A stretch of DNA of 64,000 bases from Alicyclobacillus mali NBRC 102425 (lineage in GTDB: Bacteria > Bacillota > Bacilli > Alicyclobacillales > Alicyclobacillaceae), in contig NZ_BCSG01000001.1 of the NCBI RefSeq assembly GCF_001570745.1, forward strand, positions 186,001 to 250,000. Reading direction: 5' to 3'. Positions 20,142 through 29,071 of the stretch are shown here, one piece after another (the first letter of the stretch is position 1; each line of letters opens with the position of its first letter). The translations under genes were made by a program, and so were the position numbers. Below the pieces are notes generated by a model, which was not told where the DNA came from, ran no database searches, and worked only from the letters and a program-made list of their open reading frames with translations.

Positions 20142-22473
20142 ACTCGTTTCCGCTGGAAGCGCGCAGCCCAGACAGGGCCCGAGCGCGGGCATGGAGATAA
20201 GCGTTCCACAGATTGGGCCAAGCGTCGCGGCACTCGCCCCATCCCAGCGAGACGGACACGTACGGGGACCCGAGGCGGGTGTTCCGCACCTCCATCACCC
20301 TCAGATGCATCCGCAGCTGCTCCAGAAATGTGTAGAACGATCCTTCCTCTCCGTCTGCGGAAATCAGCAGCATCTCCCCGGCTTCCATCCGGACGGCGAG
20401 CCAACCGGGAGATCCATACGCGTTCCACAGTTGTCCCACATGCTGCATGAGCCGCTCCGCTTCGCTCGGCGGCCACTCCCCGACGGGTTCGACTCGGACG
20501 ACGAACGCCGTCACGTGCGTCCAGGCCTGGTACGGCCTCCGCTTGGCGCGCGATAGGAACCAGACCGGATCGTCCGCCGTGAACCACTCCGCCAAAAACG
20601 CGCGGTGGAACATGTGGGTGCGGGCGTCGTACAGCGCTTCGTAAGGAGATCGCTCGCGTTGGTAAGCCATCCATGCCACGTCCTCGACGCGTTCCGCGAC
20701 CTCGCTTATGATTCGCCGGTCAGCGTCGGTGTACACTCGCTCCAGGGTCGACTGAACCGTGAGAATGCCGAAAGGTTTACCGTGATGCGCGAGGGGCACG
20801 CGCAGCACGGAGCGAATTCCGTCGGCCGCAAGCCGGTCGTCCTCGTCAAACTCGGGTCGAGCGAGAACATCCGGCGAGCACATCGCCAGACCCGCGCGAA
20901 TGACCGTCGGTGCCGCGCTCGATCCGGCCGGGATCAGGCTCCCGACGGGCCTCGGTGGGATCTCGTCGCGCAGCGAAACTTCGCACACGTCGACGAAGGG
21001 CGCGCCATTCTCCCACCATTCGATGCTGAGTCGGTCGAGCGGCACGCGCGGGGCCAGCGTGTCTGCAAGGTGAGAGGCCATCTGCCGCCAATCCGGCAGG
21101 CGCTTGGTTTCGAGGTACAGGCGTTCCAGCCAAGTCGGCTCTGCTGCACGTTCGTCTGCCGGAGCCGCCTGCGGCGCACGAGGCTGAAGTTTCGCCACGA
21201 ACGCAGACAGTTGGAAGGAAGTTGGCGGAACGGGCGCACCAAACAAGAAGCCCTGGATTTCATCGCACTTGTTTTCTCTCAGAAAATCAAATTGCTGGAA
21301 CGTTTCGACCCCTTCAGCCACGACACTCAGATTCAGCGATTTTGCGAGCGAAATGATGGCGCCGATGATGGGCGTCTGGTTCACCGCGCTTTGAATTCCA
21401 GCCGTGAACGTCCGGTCAATTTTCAACGTGTGAACCGGAAATTGAATCAGGTAGTTGAGCGACGAATAACCGACGCCGAAATCGTCCAGGGCGATTCGCA
21501 CGCCGATTTTTCGCAATTCCTGCAGGACGTGAACCGCGCGATCCACGTCGCACATCGCGGTTCGCTCGGTGATCTCAAGTTCAATGAGCTGGGGATCCAT
21601 GCCCGTCTCCGCAAGGCACTGGCGGACAAGAGCTGGAAATTCATCCTGCATGAACTGCCTGCCGGAAATGTTCACGCTGATCCGAACGCGGTACCCCTGC
21701 TTCATCCACGCCGCGCCTTGCCTGCAGACGCTTCGGAGCACGTACTCGTCGATGGGCAGGATGAGATCACTCGACTCAGCGACAGGGATGAACGCCTGCG
21801 GCGGGATATGCCCCAGCTCGGGGTGAGTCCATCTGCACAGCGCCTCCGCGCCAACAACCTGCATCGACCTCGTGTGGATCTTCGGCTGATAGTGGATTTC
21901 GAGTTCGTGATTGTGCAGGGCCTGGCGAAGCATCGTCTCCACCAGCAGAGGAGGAAGGCCGGCCTGCTTAGCCACAACATCCTGAATTCGCCGCACCTGG
22001 TTGGATCCCAATCGCTTTGCGAGCCGCATGGCCTCGTCCGCCCTGCGCAAGAGTTCGTCTGCGCTCGCGCCCTGAGCGCCCTCGGCCACGCCCACGCTGG
22101 CCGTGACGATCACGTCCATCCCGCCGATGGCGTGAGGCTCGGCGATGGCGGTCCTCAACTGTTCCGCGACGCCATCGGCCTTTTCGACATCTTCGTCAAA
22201 CATCGCAACCGCGTACTCGTCCGCGCTGAGACGGCTGGCAACGGCGGTTTCCGGAATTCTGCGGGCGATGCGCAACGCCGTGTTGCGGAGAATTGCGTCT
22301 CCATCGGCGAAGCTGAGGTTGGCGTTGACCAGCCGAAACCGATCCAGGTTCACCACAATCATGGCACTGCGCGAAGCGTCCTTGATTCGCTGAGCGACGA
22401 CGAACAAGAATTGACCGCGTCCCAGCAAATTCGTCAGGGCGTCGCGCTGTCCGGAAAACGCATCGAGAGTCAC
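20119..22473 (-). CDS. c-di-GMP phosphodiesterase: degenerate GGDEF, EAL, GAF, GGDEF-like
   Basis: 784 residues from GTG 22473. The N-terminal GGDEF fold (about 1-165) has SADEY (83-87) in place of GGDEF, so it should not cyclise GTP. The EAL domain (about 175-430) keeps EALCRW, VNISGRQF, ELEITE, DDFGVGYSSLNYL, LKIDRTF, AEGVET and QGFLFG, so c-di-GMP hydrolysis is predicted. A GAF-like domain (about 460-600) and a C-terminal region with a GGDEF-like ending (SVSLGWGECRDAW) follow. There is no clear membrane helix. An upstream in-frame ATG (22563) lacks a ribosome binding site. It likely counteracts the diguanylate cyclase at 6.4 kb. Confidence 0.85.
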   Translation of the reverse strand: MTLDAFSGQRDALTNLLGRGQFLFVVAQRIKDASRSAMIVVNLDRFRLVNANLSFADGDAILRNTALRIARRIPETAVASRLSADEYAVAMFDEDVEKADGVAEQLRTAIAEPHAIGGMDVIVTASVGVAEGAQGASADELLRRADEAMRLAKRLGSNQVRRIQDVVAKQAGLPPLLVETMLRQALHNHELEIHYQPKIHTRSMQVVGAEALCRWTHPELGHIPPQAFIPVAESSDLILPIDEYVLRSVCRQGAAWMKQGYRVRISVNISGRQFMQDEFPALVRQCLAETGMDPQLIELEITERTAMCDVDRAVHVLQELRKIGVRIALDDFGVGYSSLNYLIQFPVHTLKIDRTFTAGIQSAVNQTPIIGAIISLAKSLNLSVVAEGVETFQQFDFLRENKCDEIQGFLFGAPVPPTSFQLSAFVAKLQPRAPQAAPADERAAEPTWLERLYLETKRLPDWRQMASHLADTLAPRVPLDRLSIEWWENGAPFVDVCEVSLRDEIPPRPVGSLIPAGSSAAPTVIRAGLAMCSPDVLARPEFDEDDRLAADGIRSVLRVPLAHHGKPFGILTVQSTLERVYTDADRRIISEVAERVEDVAWMAYQRERSPYEALYDARTHMFHRAFLAEWFTADDPVWFLSRAKRRPYQAWTHVTAFVVRVEPVGEWPPSEAERLMQHVGQLWNAYGSPGWLAVRMEAGEMLLISADGEEGSFYTFLEQLRMHLRVMEVRNTRLGSPYVSVSLGWGECRDAWPNLWNAYLHARARALSGLRASSGNESSDDEAR

Positions 22474-22614
22474 AGAGCCACCGCCTCGTGTCGTCCGAAA
22501 CCATGGAAGATAACTCCATAGCAAAGGAACAGAATGACAACGATGAGTGCACAACAATTCCATGGTGCGATTCGACGCGGTTCAGCAAAATTCCTCTTTG
22601 TCTGCCGCCGGGAG

Positions 22615-23385
22615 TCAGCCGATGTGAAACAACTGTGCCACCTGTTGCGCGATGACCAGACACGTGACGCCGATGAAGATGGGGCGTACGTAGCGGGCGC
22701 CTTTGCGAATGGCAAAGCGCGAGCCGGTCAACGCGCCAAGAACCATCGCCAGGCCCAGGACGAGCCCCGCCTCATATTGAACGGCACCCACCGCGATGAA
22801 CGTGACCAGGGCGCCCGCGTTACTCGCGAGATTGAGCGTCCTGGCGTTGCCGCTCGCTGACAGAAAATCAAAGCCCAAAAGCAGAAACCCCATGACCAAA
22901 AACGATCCGGTTCCCGGCCCGAAAAAGCCGTCGTAAAAGCCCAAGCCGATGGCCAACAGCGTGGTCAGCACGAACGTCTTGCGCGTCAATGGCCGAATAG
23001 ACTCCACGAGGCCAAGGTCCTTTTTCCACAGCGTGTAGGTTGCGACGATGACCAACATCACGAGCACAAACGGCCGCAAAAACGCAGAAGGCAACTGGTG
23101 AACAATAAACGCCCCTAGCGCGGACGCCAGCACGCCCAGAGGAAAGAGCGGTCCTACCAGCTTCAAGCGGACCTTGCCAGACATGAGGTAGGAAGTGAAG
23201 CTTGTGATGGCTGACATCGTACCAGCAAACTTGTTGGTACCGAGCGCCGCGGAGGGTGGGAGTCCTATAAACAGAAGCGCTGGCAAGGAAATGAGGCCGC
23301 CTCCGCCCACCGTCGAATCGATAAATGCCGCCACATAGCCCGCCACCGCAAGCACGACCATGTGTGCCCACGTCACATGTTCCAC
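22615..23385 (-). CDS. TauE/SafE (DUF81) family membrane transporter
   Basis: 256 residues, about eight hydrophobic helices with internal duplication; AAFIDSTVGGGGLISLPALL is the conserved first-repeat motif and GFYDGFFGPGTGSFLVMGF that of the second half. Members are proposed exporters of sulfite, sulfonates or other organic anions. The GTG at 23385 is used because GAGGGGGG lies 6 nt upstream. It follows its own promoter and is divergent from the Asp-box lipoprotein. The substrate is unknown. Confidence 0.85.
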   Translation of the reverse strand: MEHVTWAHMVVLAVAGYVAAFIDSTVGGGGLISLPALLFIGLPPSAALGTNKFAGTMSAITSFTSYLMSGKVRLKLVGPLFPLGVLASALGAFIVHQLPSAFLRPFVLVMLVIVATYTLWKKDLGLVESIRPLTRKTFVLTTLLAIGLGFYDGFFGPGTGSFLVMGFLLLGFDFLSASGNARTLNLASNAGALVTFIAVGAVQYEAGLVLGLAMVLGALTGSRFAIRKGARYVRPIFIGVTCLVIAQQVAQLFHIG

Positions 23386-23426
23386 CGATGACCCCCCTCG
23401 CAAACGCCGCTTCGTAAACGCTCAAC

Positions 23427-23455
23427 ATTGTACTGCGGCGCGCGCCAGCCGACAA
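23427..23455 (-). promoter_or_regulatory. sigmaA-type promoter of the TauE/SafE gene
   Basis: On the minus strand TTGTCG (23455-23450), 17-bp spacer, TACAAT (23432-23427), about 42 bp before the GTG start. Confidence 0.7.
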
Positions 23456-23477
23456 TGTCTGGATTCGGTATGGATTC

Positions 23478-23506
23478 TTGCCATGATGACAACCTACGTC
23501 TAGATG
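23478..23506 (+). promoter_or_regulatory. probable promoter of the Asp-box lipoprotein gene
   Basis: TTGCCA (23478-23483), 17-bp spacer, TAGATG (23501-23506), 20 bp before ATG 23526. Confidence 0.45.
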
Positions 23507-23525
23507 CTCAGGTTGGGGGGATACG

Positions 23526-24803
23526 ATGAAGGCTACGAGACGCACGTTGGCGTGGATGGCCCTGTTCGGGGCGCTCAGCCTCTCCGGTTGCGGGGATGGC
23601 CAAGGCGCGCAACTGTCGAAGTCCCAGTCCGCGCTGAAACCACCGGACCAGACCGCCGCCATGCTGGACAAACCTGCGAACGCACACGCGCCTCGCCCCA
23701 TCTCACTCGCCGAACTTCAACGCAAGAACCTATGGTATCATGTCAGGCTTGTCGATGGAGAGACCGGCTATCGATACGGCTACGTTCGAGGTCAATTTCG
23801 CATGGAGCGCACCACAGATCGCGGCGTGACCTGGCGACCTCTCTCCCTTCCCTTCGCCTTCCGCCTCTCGCCGCAGTCGACCGGTGGCGGCAGCGAGAAC
23901 CCTCAGGTGGCCATCGTCGATCTCGACACGGTCGCCATCTATGGCGTGGAAGGCAATCGGTTTGTTCGCATGACCACGTCCGATGGCGGCCGCCGCTGGC
24001 AGGTGACATCGACGGAATTGCCAAGTGACGGGTATCGCGTGACGAGCGTCAGTCAGCCGACTCGGAAGGACGCCTGGGTGGTACTCACTGGACCTGTGTC
24101 TGGGCCAAACGCGCCGCCGCTCATGTATCGGGTCTCGGAGGCGGGGGCACGCATTGCACAGGTGAAGGTCGATGATGCCGCGGCTGGCTCCGGCTTCGTT
24201 TCTGGTGCCGCCGTGCAGGTGGCCTTCGCGAACCTTCGCGACGGCTACGTCTACGCCGCAAACCCGGACGGCAAACTGGTGACCTACCAATCCCGCGATG
24301 GAGGAGCGCACTTCGAAAAGCGCGTCTTGTCGGCGCCTACTTCCATCGCGGGCGCGAAAGTCGCGCGCCTCTTTCCGCCGCGCGCGCTCGAGCAGGAAGT
24401 CACCTTCGCCTCCATCTGGCGGACGAAGAGCGCCGCAGGTGTGCGCGATCACGTCGTCGTCTTCCGCACGCGCGACGGCGGCGACTCATACGCAGGACAG
24501 GTTTGCGACGCGCTGCTCGGCGCGCGGGCCAACGCAGAGGGCGCGCCGTGTGCGTTCGTCACGCCCGATTACGGATACGCCATCAAGGATGGGCGACTCA
24601 TGCGAACCAGCGACTCAGGCACCACGTGGCTCACGATTCATTCCACCACGCTTGAGCAGTGGCTCGAATCGTATCCTTACGTGCTCGACATCGACTATGT
24701 CTCCTACACACAAGGTTTTGTCCTCGCGGCCAACACCAGCCTGACTCAGACCGTGCTGCTCGCGACCCAGGGGTTGCGAGATCGATTCGCACCCGTGCCG
24801 TGA
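23526..24803 (+). CDS. lipoprotein with Asp-box (BNR) repeats, probable beta-propeller
   Basis: 425 residues. The signal peptide ends in a lipobox LSGC with Cys22 as the likely lipidated residue, so the protein should be anchored outside the membrane. At least five Asp-box-like S/T-x-D-x-G-x-x-W/F turns are seen: TTDRGVTW, TSDGGRRW, SRDGGAHF, TRDGGDSY and TSDSGTTW. These spaced turns are typical of sialidase-like or photosystem-assembly-type propellers, but no catalytic set of a sialidase is evident, so an enzymatic role is not claimed. ATG 23526 follows GGGGGGA. A 13-bp gap separates it from the convergent hemY. Confidence 0.7.
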   Translation: MKATRRTLAWMALFGALSLSGCGDGQGAQLSKSQSALKPPDQTAAMLDKPANAHAPRPISLAELQRKNLWYHVRLVDGETGYRYGYVRGQFRMERTTDRGVTWRPLSLPFAFRLSPQSTGGGSENPQVAIVDLDTVAIYGVEGNRFVRMTTSDGGRRWQVTSTELPSDGYRVTSVSQPTRKDAWVVLTGPVSGPNAPPLMYRVSEAGARIAQVKVDDAAAGSGFVSGAAVQVAFANLRDGYVYAANPDGKLVTYQSRDGGAHFEKRVLSAPTSIAGAKVARLFPPRALEQEVTFASIWRTKSAAGVRDHVVVFRTRDGGDSYAGQVCDALLGARANAEGAPCAFVTPDYGYAIKDGRLMRTSDSGTTWLTIHSTTLEQWLESYPYVLDIDYVSYTQGFVLAANTSLTQTVLLATQGLRDRFAPVP

Positions 24804-24816
24804 TCGCAGGGACATC

Positions 24817-26232
24817 TCAGGCGCGGAGTGCGGCGAGGACCTGAAGGGCGGCCTGTTCCCCCTGCTCCACGCAGTCGGGCAGGCCGACGCCTCGGTAGCC
24901 GGCTCCCGCGATGGCTATCGAAGGACAGGATGTGCCGAGCGCCTCCTCCGCCCGCTCCACGCGGGCGAGGTGTCCCACGCCGTAGTTCGGCATGGCATGG
25001 GCAAAGCGCGTCACCCGAAACCACACGGGTTGCTCGCGCGCCCCGGTGAGGCCCGCGACCTCTGTCGCTGCACGCCGAGCCAGCTCGCCGTCCGGGAGCG
25101 CAAGAGATTCATCCTGGCCGCGCCTGCCGACGTACGCTCGGATCACAGCGAGGGATTCGGGGGCGACGTGTGGCCACTTGCTCGACATCCACGTGGTGGC
25201 GGTGATGGCCATGCCTTCGGGGCGCGGCACCAGGAAGCCCGATGCGCGCGAGAGATCCGGCCCAAAGGCGGTGCGCGCGTACACGAGCACAATGGTCGCC
25301 GTCGACTGGTAATGCGTCTCCACGTCGGGCAATTCGATGACCGGGCTCATGATCTCGCGGGCGATGTGCGGGGGGACGGCGAAGACAATGCCGTCCACGT
25401 CTTGTTCGAAGCGCTCACCCGAGGTCAGCTCGATATGGCATCGATATCCCGACCCAGCTCTTGTCACCCGTTTGACGCGCGCGTGGGTGTGGATTTCGAT
25501 CCGGCCGCTCCGCTCGATCCGATCCACCATGCGCTCCATCACGGACGCCAGACCGCCGCGCACCGTGATGAATGCGCTCCGGGCCGCGCGCGGCTGAGTC
25601 GAGCGCTCGCGTGGAGTCAGCGCGCGGCTTGCCGACACCAGGCTGCCATGTGCGCGGGCGAGATCGAGGAGAGAAGGCCAGGTGGCCGCGAGCGACAGCT
25701 GATCGATGTCGCCGGCGTAGATGCCTGCCATGAGCGGCTCGCCGACGTAGTCCACCCATTCGTCGCCGAGCCTCGTGCGCAGAAAGGCGCCAAGGGCGGT
25801 GTCGCCTTCGGGAAGATGGAGCGGCAGCCGCTCTTCCGCGAGTGCGCGCTCCAATCCGTCCTCTGTCAAAAGCGGACGCGCGCAGGACGGATCGAACGGA
25901 ATGCCCAGGTAACCTCTCGGCATGGGGCAGAGGCGGCCGCCCCGAACGATGTACGTCTCGGTCGCCTCCGGCCTCGTGGACACGACGTCGTCCGTCATGC
26001 CGAGCGACTCGATGAGCCGCATTGCCGCGGGCTTTCGCGCGAGCATGGAGTCCGGCCCTGCCTCCACCGTCACGCCAAGATGGGGCTCGCGAATGGTCTG
26101 CACGCGCCCGCCAAGCCTATCGCTCGCGTCGTACAGCAAAATCCCCACGTCTCCGCCGGAGGACAGCAGGCGCAGGCAAGCCGAAAGCCCCGTGATGCCG
26201 CCGCCAATCACTGCCACGCGTTTCATGCGCAT
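24817..26232 (-). CDS. hemY: coproporphyrinogen III oxidase CgoX (HemY/HemG type)
   Basis: 471 residues. The N-terminal FAD-binding motif is VAVIGGGITGLSA, then a GRVQT segment, and near the C-terminus SIAIAGAGYRGVGLPDCVEQG. In Firmicutes this flavoprotein oxidises coproporphyrinogen III to coproporphyrin III at the membrane. Start ATG 26232 overlaps the hemH stop (TGATG); ATG 26226 (MKRVAVIGGG) is an equally possible start two codons later. Third gene of hemE-hemH-hemY, as in B. subtilis. Confidence 0.93.
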   Translation of the reverse strand: MRMKRVAVIGGGITGLSACLRLLSSGGDVGILLYDASDRLGGRVQTIREPHLGVTVEAGPDSMLARKPAAMRLIESLGMTDDVVSTRPEATETYIVRGGRLCPMPRGYLGIPFDPSCARPLLTEDGLERALAEERLPLHLPEGDTALGAFLRTRLGDEWVDYVGEPLMAGIYAGDIDQLSLAATWPSLLDLARAHGSLVSASRALTPRERSTQPRAARSAFITVRGGLASVMERMVDRIERSGRIEIHTHARVKRVTRAGSGYRCHIELTSGERFEQDVDGIVFAVPPHIAREIMSPVIELPDVETHYQSTATIVLVYARTAFGPDLSRASGFLVPRPEGMAITATTWMSSKWPHVAPESLAVIRAYVGRRGQDESLALPDGELARRAATEVAGLTGAREQPVWFRVTRFAHAMPNYGVGHLARVERAEEALGTSCPSIAIAGAGYRGVGLPDCVEQGEQAALQVLAALRA

Positions 26233-27152
26233 CACCACCCTGCGTCGCGTTTTGCGCCTTCGATCACGTCCGCAACCGCGCGGACGAAGTCGGGATCGTC
26301 GTTCATCTGACGGGTGCGAACGAGCCGGATACCGAGTTCCTCGGCGCGATGCTTCGCCTCGATGTCGATGTCGTACAAGACCTCCAGGTGGTCGGCCACG
26401 AAGCCCTGAGCGCACACCACCACTTCGCGATATCCCTCCGCTCTGAGGGACTCGAGCGTCGCGAGCAGGTCTGGTCCAAGCCAAGGCTCCTGCGTGCGGC
26501 CGGCGCTCTGCCACCCGAACGTGTAGTGCACAAGGCCAAGGCGCTGGGCCACCGCTTCGCCGGATTCGCGCAACTGGTCGACGTACGGGTCGCCCATCTC
26601 CAGGATGCGCGCGGGGAGGGAGTGAGCGGTGAAGATAACCATGGCCTCCTCGGGACGATGGCACTGGCGGAGCGCCTCCTCAACCCGGGCGGCGAGCGCG
26701 TCGAGGAAGCGCGGTTCAAGGTGCCACTCGTTCACGCAGTGGAGCATCGGCCCACCGTCCAGCGCGGCCTCGCGCGCCTGCTTGTGGTAAGTCTCGACGC
26801 TCATCGCCGAGTAGTGAGGCGCGAGCACGACGGCGATGGCGCGGTCGATCCCGTCCCGGCGCATTCCCGCCACTGCTTCGGCGATGCGCGGTTCCGTGTG
26901 TTTCATCCCGAGGTACACGCGGAACGTGGCGTCGCCCCGGGCGTTCAGCGCTTGTTCCACAGCCCGCGCTTGGCGTTCGGTGATGTCGTGGAGCGGCGAA
27001 ACCCCGCCGATGGCTTCGTACCGGCGGATGAGATCTGCCAGTTCCGCGGGAGACGGCTTGCGCCCGCGCCGGATGTCGGTGTAGTAAGGCTCCACCTCGT
27101 CCAGGTTCCGAGGCGTGCCGTAGGCCATCATGAGGACACCGAGGGTGGTCAT
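26232..27152 (-). CDS. hemH: coproporphyrin III ferrochelatase (HemH/CpfC)
   Basis: 306 residues. The catalytic His lies in FTAHSLPARI and the conserved acidic residue in GFVADHLEVLYDIDIEA. The enzyme inserts Fe2+ into coproporphyrin III in the Gram-positive heme pathway. ATG 27152 has AGGAGGA 6 nt upstream and overlaps the hemE stop (ATGA). The 3' end overlaps hemY by one base. Confidence 0.95.
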   Translation of the reverse strand: MTTLGVLMMAYGTPRNLDEVEPYYTDIRRGRKPSPAELADLIRRYEAIGGVSPLHDITERQARAVEQALNARGDATFRVYLGMKHTEPRIAEAVAGMRRDGIDRAIAVVLAPHYSAMSVETYHKQAREAALDGGPMLHCVNEWHLEPRFLDALAARVEEALRQCHRPEEAMVIFTAHSLPARILEMGDPYVDQLRESGEAVAQRLGLVHYTFGWQSAGRTQEPWLGPDLLATLESLRAEGYREVVVCAQGFVADHLEVLYDIDIEAKHRAEELGIRLVRTRQMNDDPDFVRAVADVIEGAKRDAGW

Positions 27153-28228
27153 GCGCGTTCCTCCTTGGATGGTGGATAGGGTGAATTGGCTGGGTCAAAC
27201 GCGTGAACCCACTCGACGACGCGCTGGAGCTGGGCGAGATCGGTGGAGGGTTTGACGCCATGTCCCAAATTGAAAATGTAGCCAGGGCTTTGCGTCCCGA
27301 GCTCAAGCACGGTCTCAACTTCACGCCGGAGGACTTCGGGAGGAGCGAAGAGGCTGACGGGATCGAGGTTGCCCTGCAGCGCGACCGACGTCCCCACGCG
27401 CTGGCGGGCCCGGTCGAGCGGCGTGCGCCAATCGACGCCGACGACGGTGGCGCCTGTGTCGGCGAAGTCTGCGAGCAACTCGCCGGTGTGAACGCCGAAA
27501 TAAATCACGGGCACGCGGAGGTCGGCGAGATCGGCCATCATGCGCTGGACGTGCGGTTTGACGCGTACGCGGAAGGCGTGGACGGACAGGCTGCCCACCC
27601 ATGAGTCAAAGATCTGCACGGCGCTCGCCCCTGCTTGAATCTGCGCGCGAAGGTAGCGGGCCATGGCCTGCGACAGCTTGCTCATGAGCCTGTCCCACAG
27701 ATCCGGGCGCGCGAGCATCAAGGTCTTGGTGTGCACATAGTCGCGGGAGGGCCCGCCTTCAATCATATAGCTGGCGAGCGTAAAGGGGCCGCCCGCGAAG
27801 CCGATGAGAGGAACCGGCAGCGCCTTGGCGAGATGTCGAATCGTCGCGAGCACGTAAGGCAGCGCTTCTTCCGGCTCAAACACGCGCAGGCTTGCGACGT
27901 CCTCTTCCGCGCGCAACGGGTGTTCCATCACAGGTCCGACATTCTCCTGCAGCGAAAACGACATGCCCATGGCGCCGACCGGCACCATGATATCGGAGAA
28001 TAGAATGGCGGCATCAACGCCGAGTTTGTCCACCGGCATGCGCGTCACGCGCGCGCACAGTTCCGGTTCTCGGCAGATGTCGAGCAAGGTGTACGTTTCG
28101 CGGATCTGGCGGTACTCAGGATCATATCGGCCCGCCTGGCGCATGAACCAAACGGGCACGCGATCCGCCGGTTCGCGCCGGCAAGCGCGGAGAAAGCGGT
28201 TGTTCACGGCGAAGTCCCCATTCCTCAT
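27149..28228 (-). CDS. hemE: uroporphyrinogen decarboxylase
   Basis: 359 residues if ATG 28228 is used. RVPVWFMRQAGRYDPEYR is the N-terminal signature and FSDIMVPVGAMGMSF carries the conserved active-site Asp; GFAGGPFTLASYM and NLGHGV follow. HemE decarboxylates the four acetates of uroporphyrinogen III. The start is not settled: ATG 28228 lies 2 nt after the stop of a 4-residue upstream ORF that takes the only strong ribosome binding site, while GTG 28207 gives an N-terminus closest to the family (NNRFLRACRREPADR). First gene of hemE-hemH-hemY. Confidence 0.94.
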   Translation of the reverse strand: MRNGDFAVNNRFLRACRREPADRVPVWFMRQAGRYDPEYRQIRETYTLLDICREPELCARVTRMPVDKLGVDAAILFSDIMVPVGAMGMSFSLQENVGPVMEHPLRAEEDVASLRVFEPEEALPYVLATIRHLAKALPVPLIGFAGGPFTLASYMIEGGPSRDYVHTKTLMLARPDLWDRLMSKLSQAMARYLRAQIQAGASAVQIFDSWVGSLSVHAFRVRVKPHVQRMMADLADLRVPVIYFGVHTGELLADFADTGATVVGVDWRTPLDRARQRVGTSVALQGNLDPVSLFAPPEVLRREVETVLELGTQSPGYIFNLGHGVKPSTDLAQLQRVVEWVHAFDPANSPYPPSKEERA

Positions 28229-28230
28229 GC

Positions 28231-28245
28231 CTATGCTTCGAACAT
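28231..28245 (-). CDS. upstream ORF of four residues (MFEA) before hemE
   Basis: ATG TTC GAA GCA TAG on the minus strand. AGGGAGGT (28257-28250) is 4 nt upstream, better than anything in front of hemE itself. TAG is followed by GC and then the hemE ATG, which suits reinitiation. Whether it is translated is unknown. Confidence 0.35.
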   Translation of the reverse strand: MFEA

Positions 28246-28258
28246 TTGTACCTCCCTT

Positions 28259-28288
28259 AATATACCCAACGCGCGTTCGCGGTTGCAA
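28259..28288 (-). promoter_or_regulatory. candidate promoter of hemE-hemH-hemY
   Basis: Minus strand TTGCAA (28288-28283), 18-bp spacer, TATATT (28264-28259). The -10 almost abuts the AGGGAGGT ribosome binding site, so the transcript start would fall in or next to it. Confidence 0.45.
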
Positions 28289-28400
28289 ACCATTGCGGTC
28301 GGGGGTTCGGGCCGTCGAGCGCGGATTTGCAAAACTGTCATTGGCCATGCGGAAGGAGTATAATAAGGTTTGGAATTGCATCAGTCAGGAGGTGGGGCGA

Positions 28401-28844
28401 GTGAGCCTCGAGCTCGACTTTTACCAGATGATGATTCAGCCGATGCGGGATGAACTCACGAGCATCGGATTCCAAGAGCTGCGCAGCCCGGAAGAAGTGG
28501 ACGCCGTGATGGCCGAGAAGACGGGTACCACGTTCGTCGTGGTCAACTCGGTGTGCGGATGCGCGGGGGGCATCGCCCGTCCGGCGGTGGCCATGGCTCT
28601 TCGGAACGACCGCAGGCCGGATCGTCTCGTGACGGTTTTCGCCGGTCAGGATAAGGAGGCGACGGCGCGCGCCCGCGAATATTTCGTCGGCCAACCACCT
28701 TCGTCGCCCTCGTTCTTCCTGTTCAAAGACGGGGCACTTGTCGGCGTGCTTCACCGCAGCGACATTGAGGGATCAACGCCCGAGCGCGTATCGGAGAAGC
28801 TGGTCGCTCTGTTCAACGAACACTGCGAGCCGAAGACAAACTGA
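28401..28844 (+). CDS. bacilliredoxin, BrxA/BrxB (YphP/YqiW) family
   Basis: 147 residues, family length. The CGC active-site motif is in NSVCGCAGG (Cys52, Cys54), followed by RPAVAMAL and a thioredoxin-like fold ending in an SPSFFLFKDG segment. Bacilliredoxins remove bacillithiol from S-bacillithiolated proteins. GTG 28401 has AGGAGGTG 5 nt upstream. A TATAAT at 28359-28364 is a likely -10. The bacillithiol link is supported by a BshB-like deacetylase at 52.1 kb. Confidence 0.92.
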   Translation: MSLELDFYQMMIQPMRDELTSIGFQELRSPEEVDAVMAEKTGTTFVVVNSVCGCAGGIARPAVAMALRNDRRPDRLVTVFAGQDKEATARAREYFVGQPPSSPSFFLFKDGALVGVLHRSDIEGSTPERVSEKLVALFNEHCEPKTN

Positions 28845-28869
28845 ATGATCGTGGCGCGCGTACGGACTG

Positions 28870-28913
28870 CGCGCAAAGGGCGGCGGGACTTCGGTTCCGC
28901 CGCCCTTTGCGCG
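28870..28913. terminator. 17-bp perfect hairpin after the bacilliredoxin gene
   Basis: Arms 28870-28886 and 28897-28913 pair perfectly around loop GACTTCGGTT. It would be very stable, but no T-run follows on either strand, so termination is inferred from position. Confidence 0.5.
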
Positions 28914-29071
28914 GATGGAAAGAACGGCATGCGCAGGACTGCGCCCTGTGAATTTCCCCTGTGGCGCTGCACCGCGGTGGTTGATTGACTCGTCGCGGGG
29001 GCGTCGTGTGCCGCCTCTGCGCGACTGTGGTATGCTAAGGGCAACTGAACGATCGGAGGTTGGGCGGCGCG

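Noticed and set aside
20605-22521. 638-codon open frame on the plus strand opposite the EAL gene
   Set aside because: No recognisable domain, Arg/His-rich shadow composition, and it covers an EAL protein with an intact active site.
26226-26664. Possible 5' extension of hemY through hemH
   Set aside because: The extra part is an out-of-frame reading of hemH; the FAD motif starts at MKRVAVIGGG.
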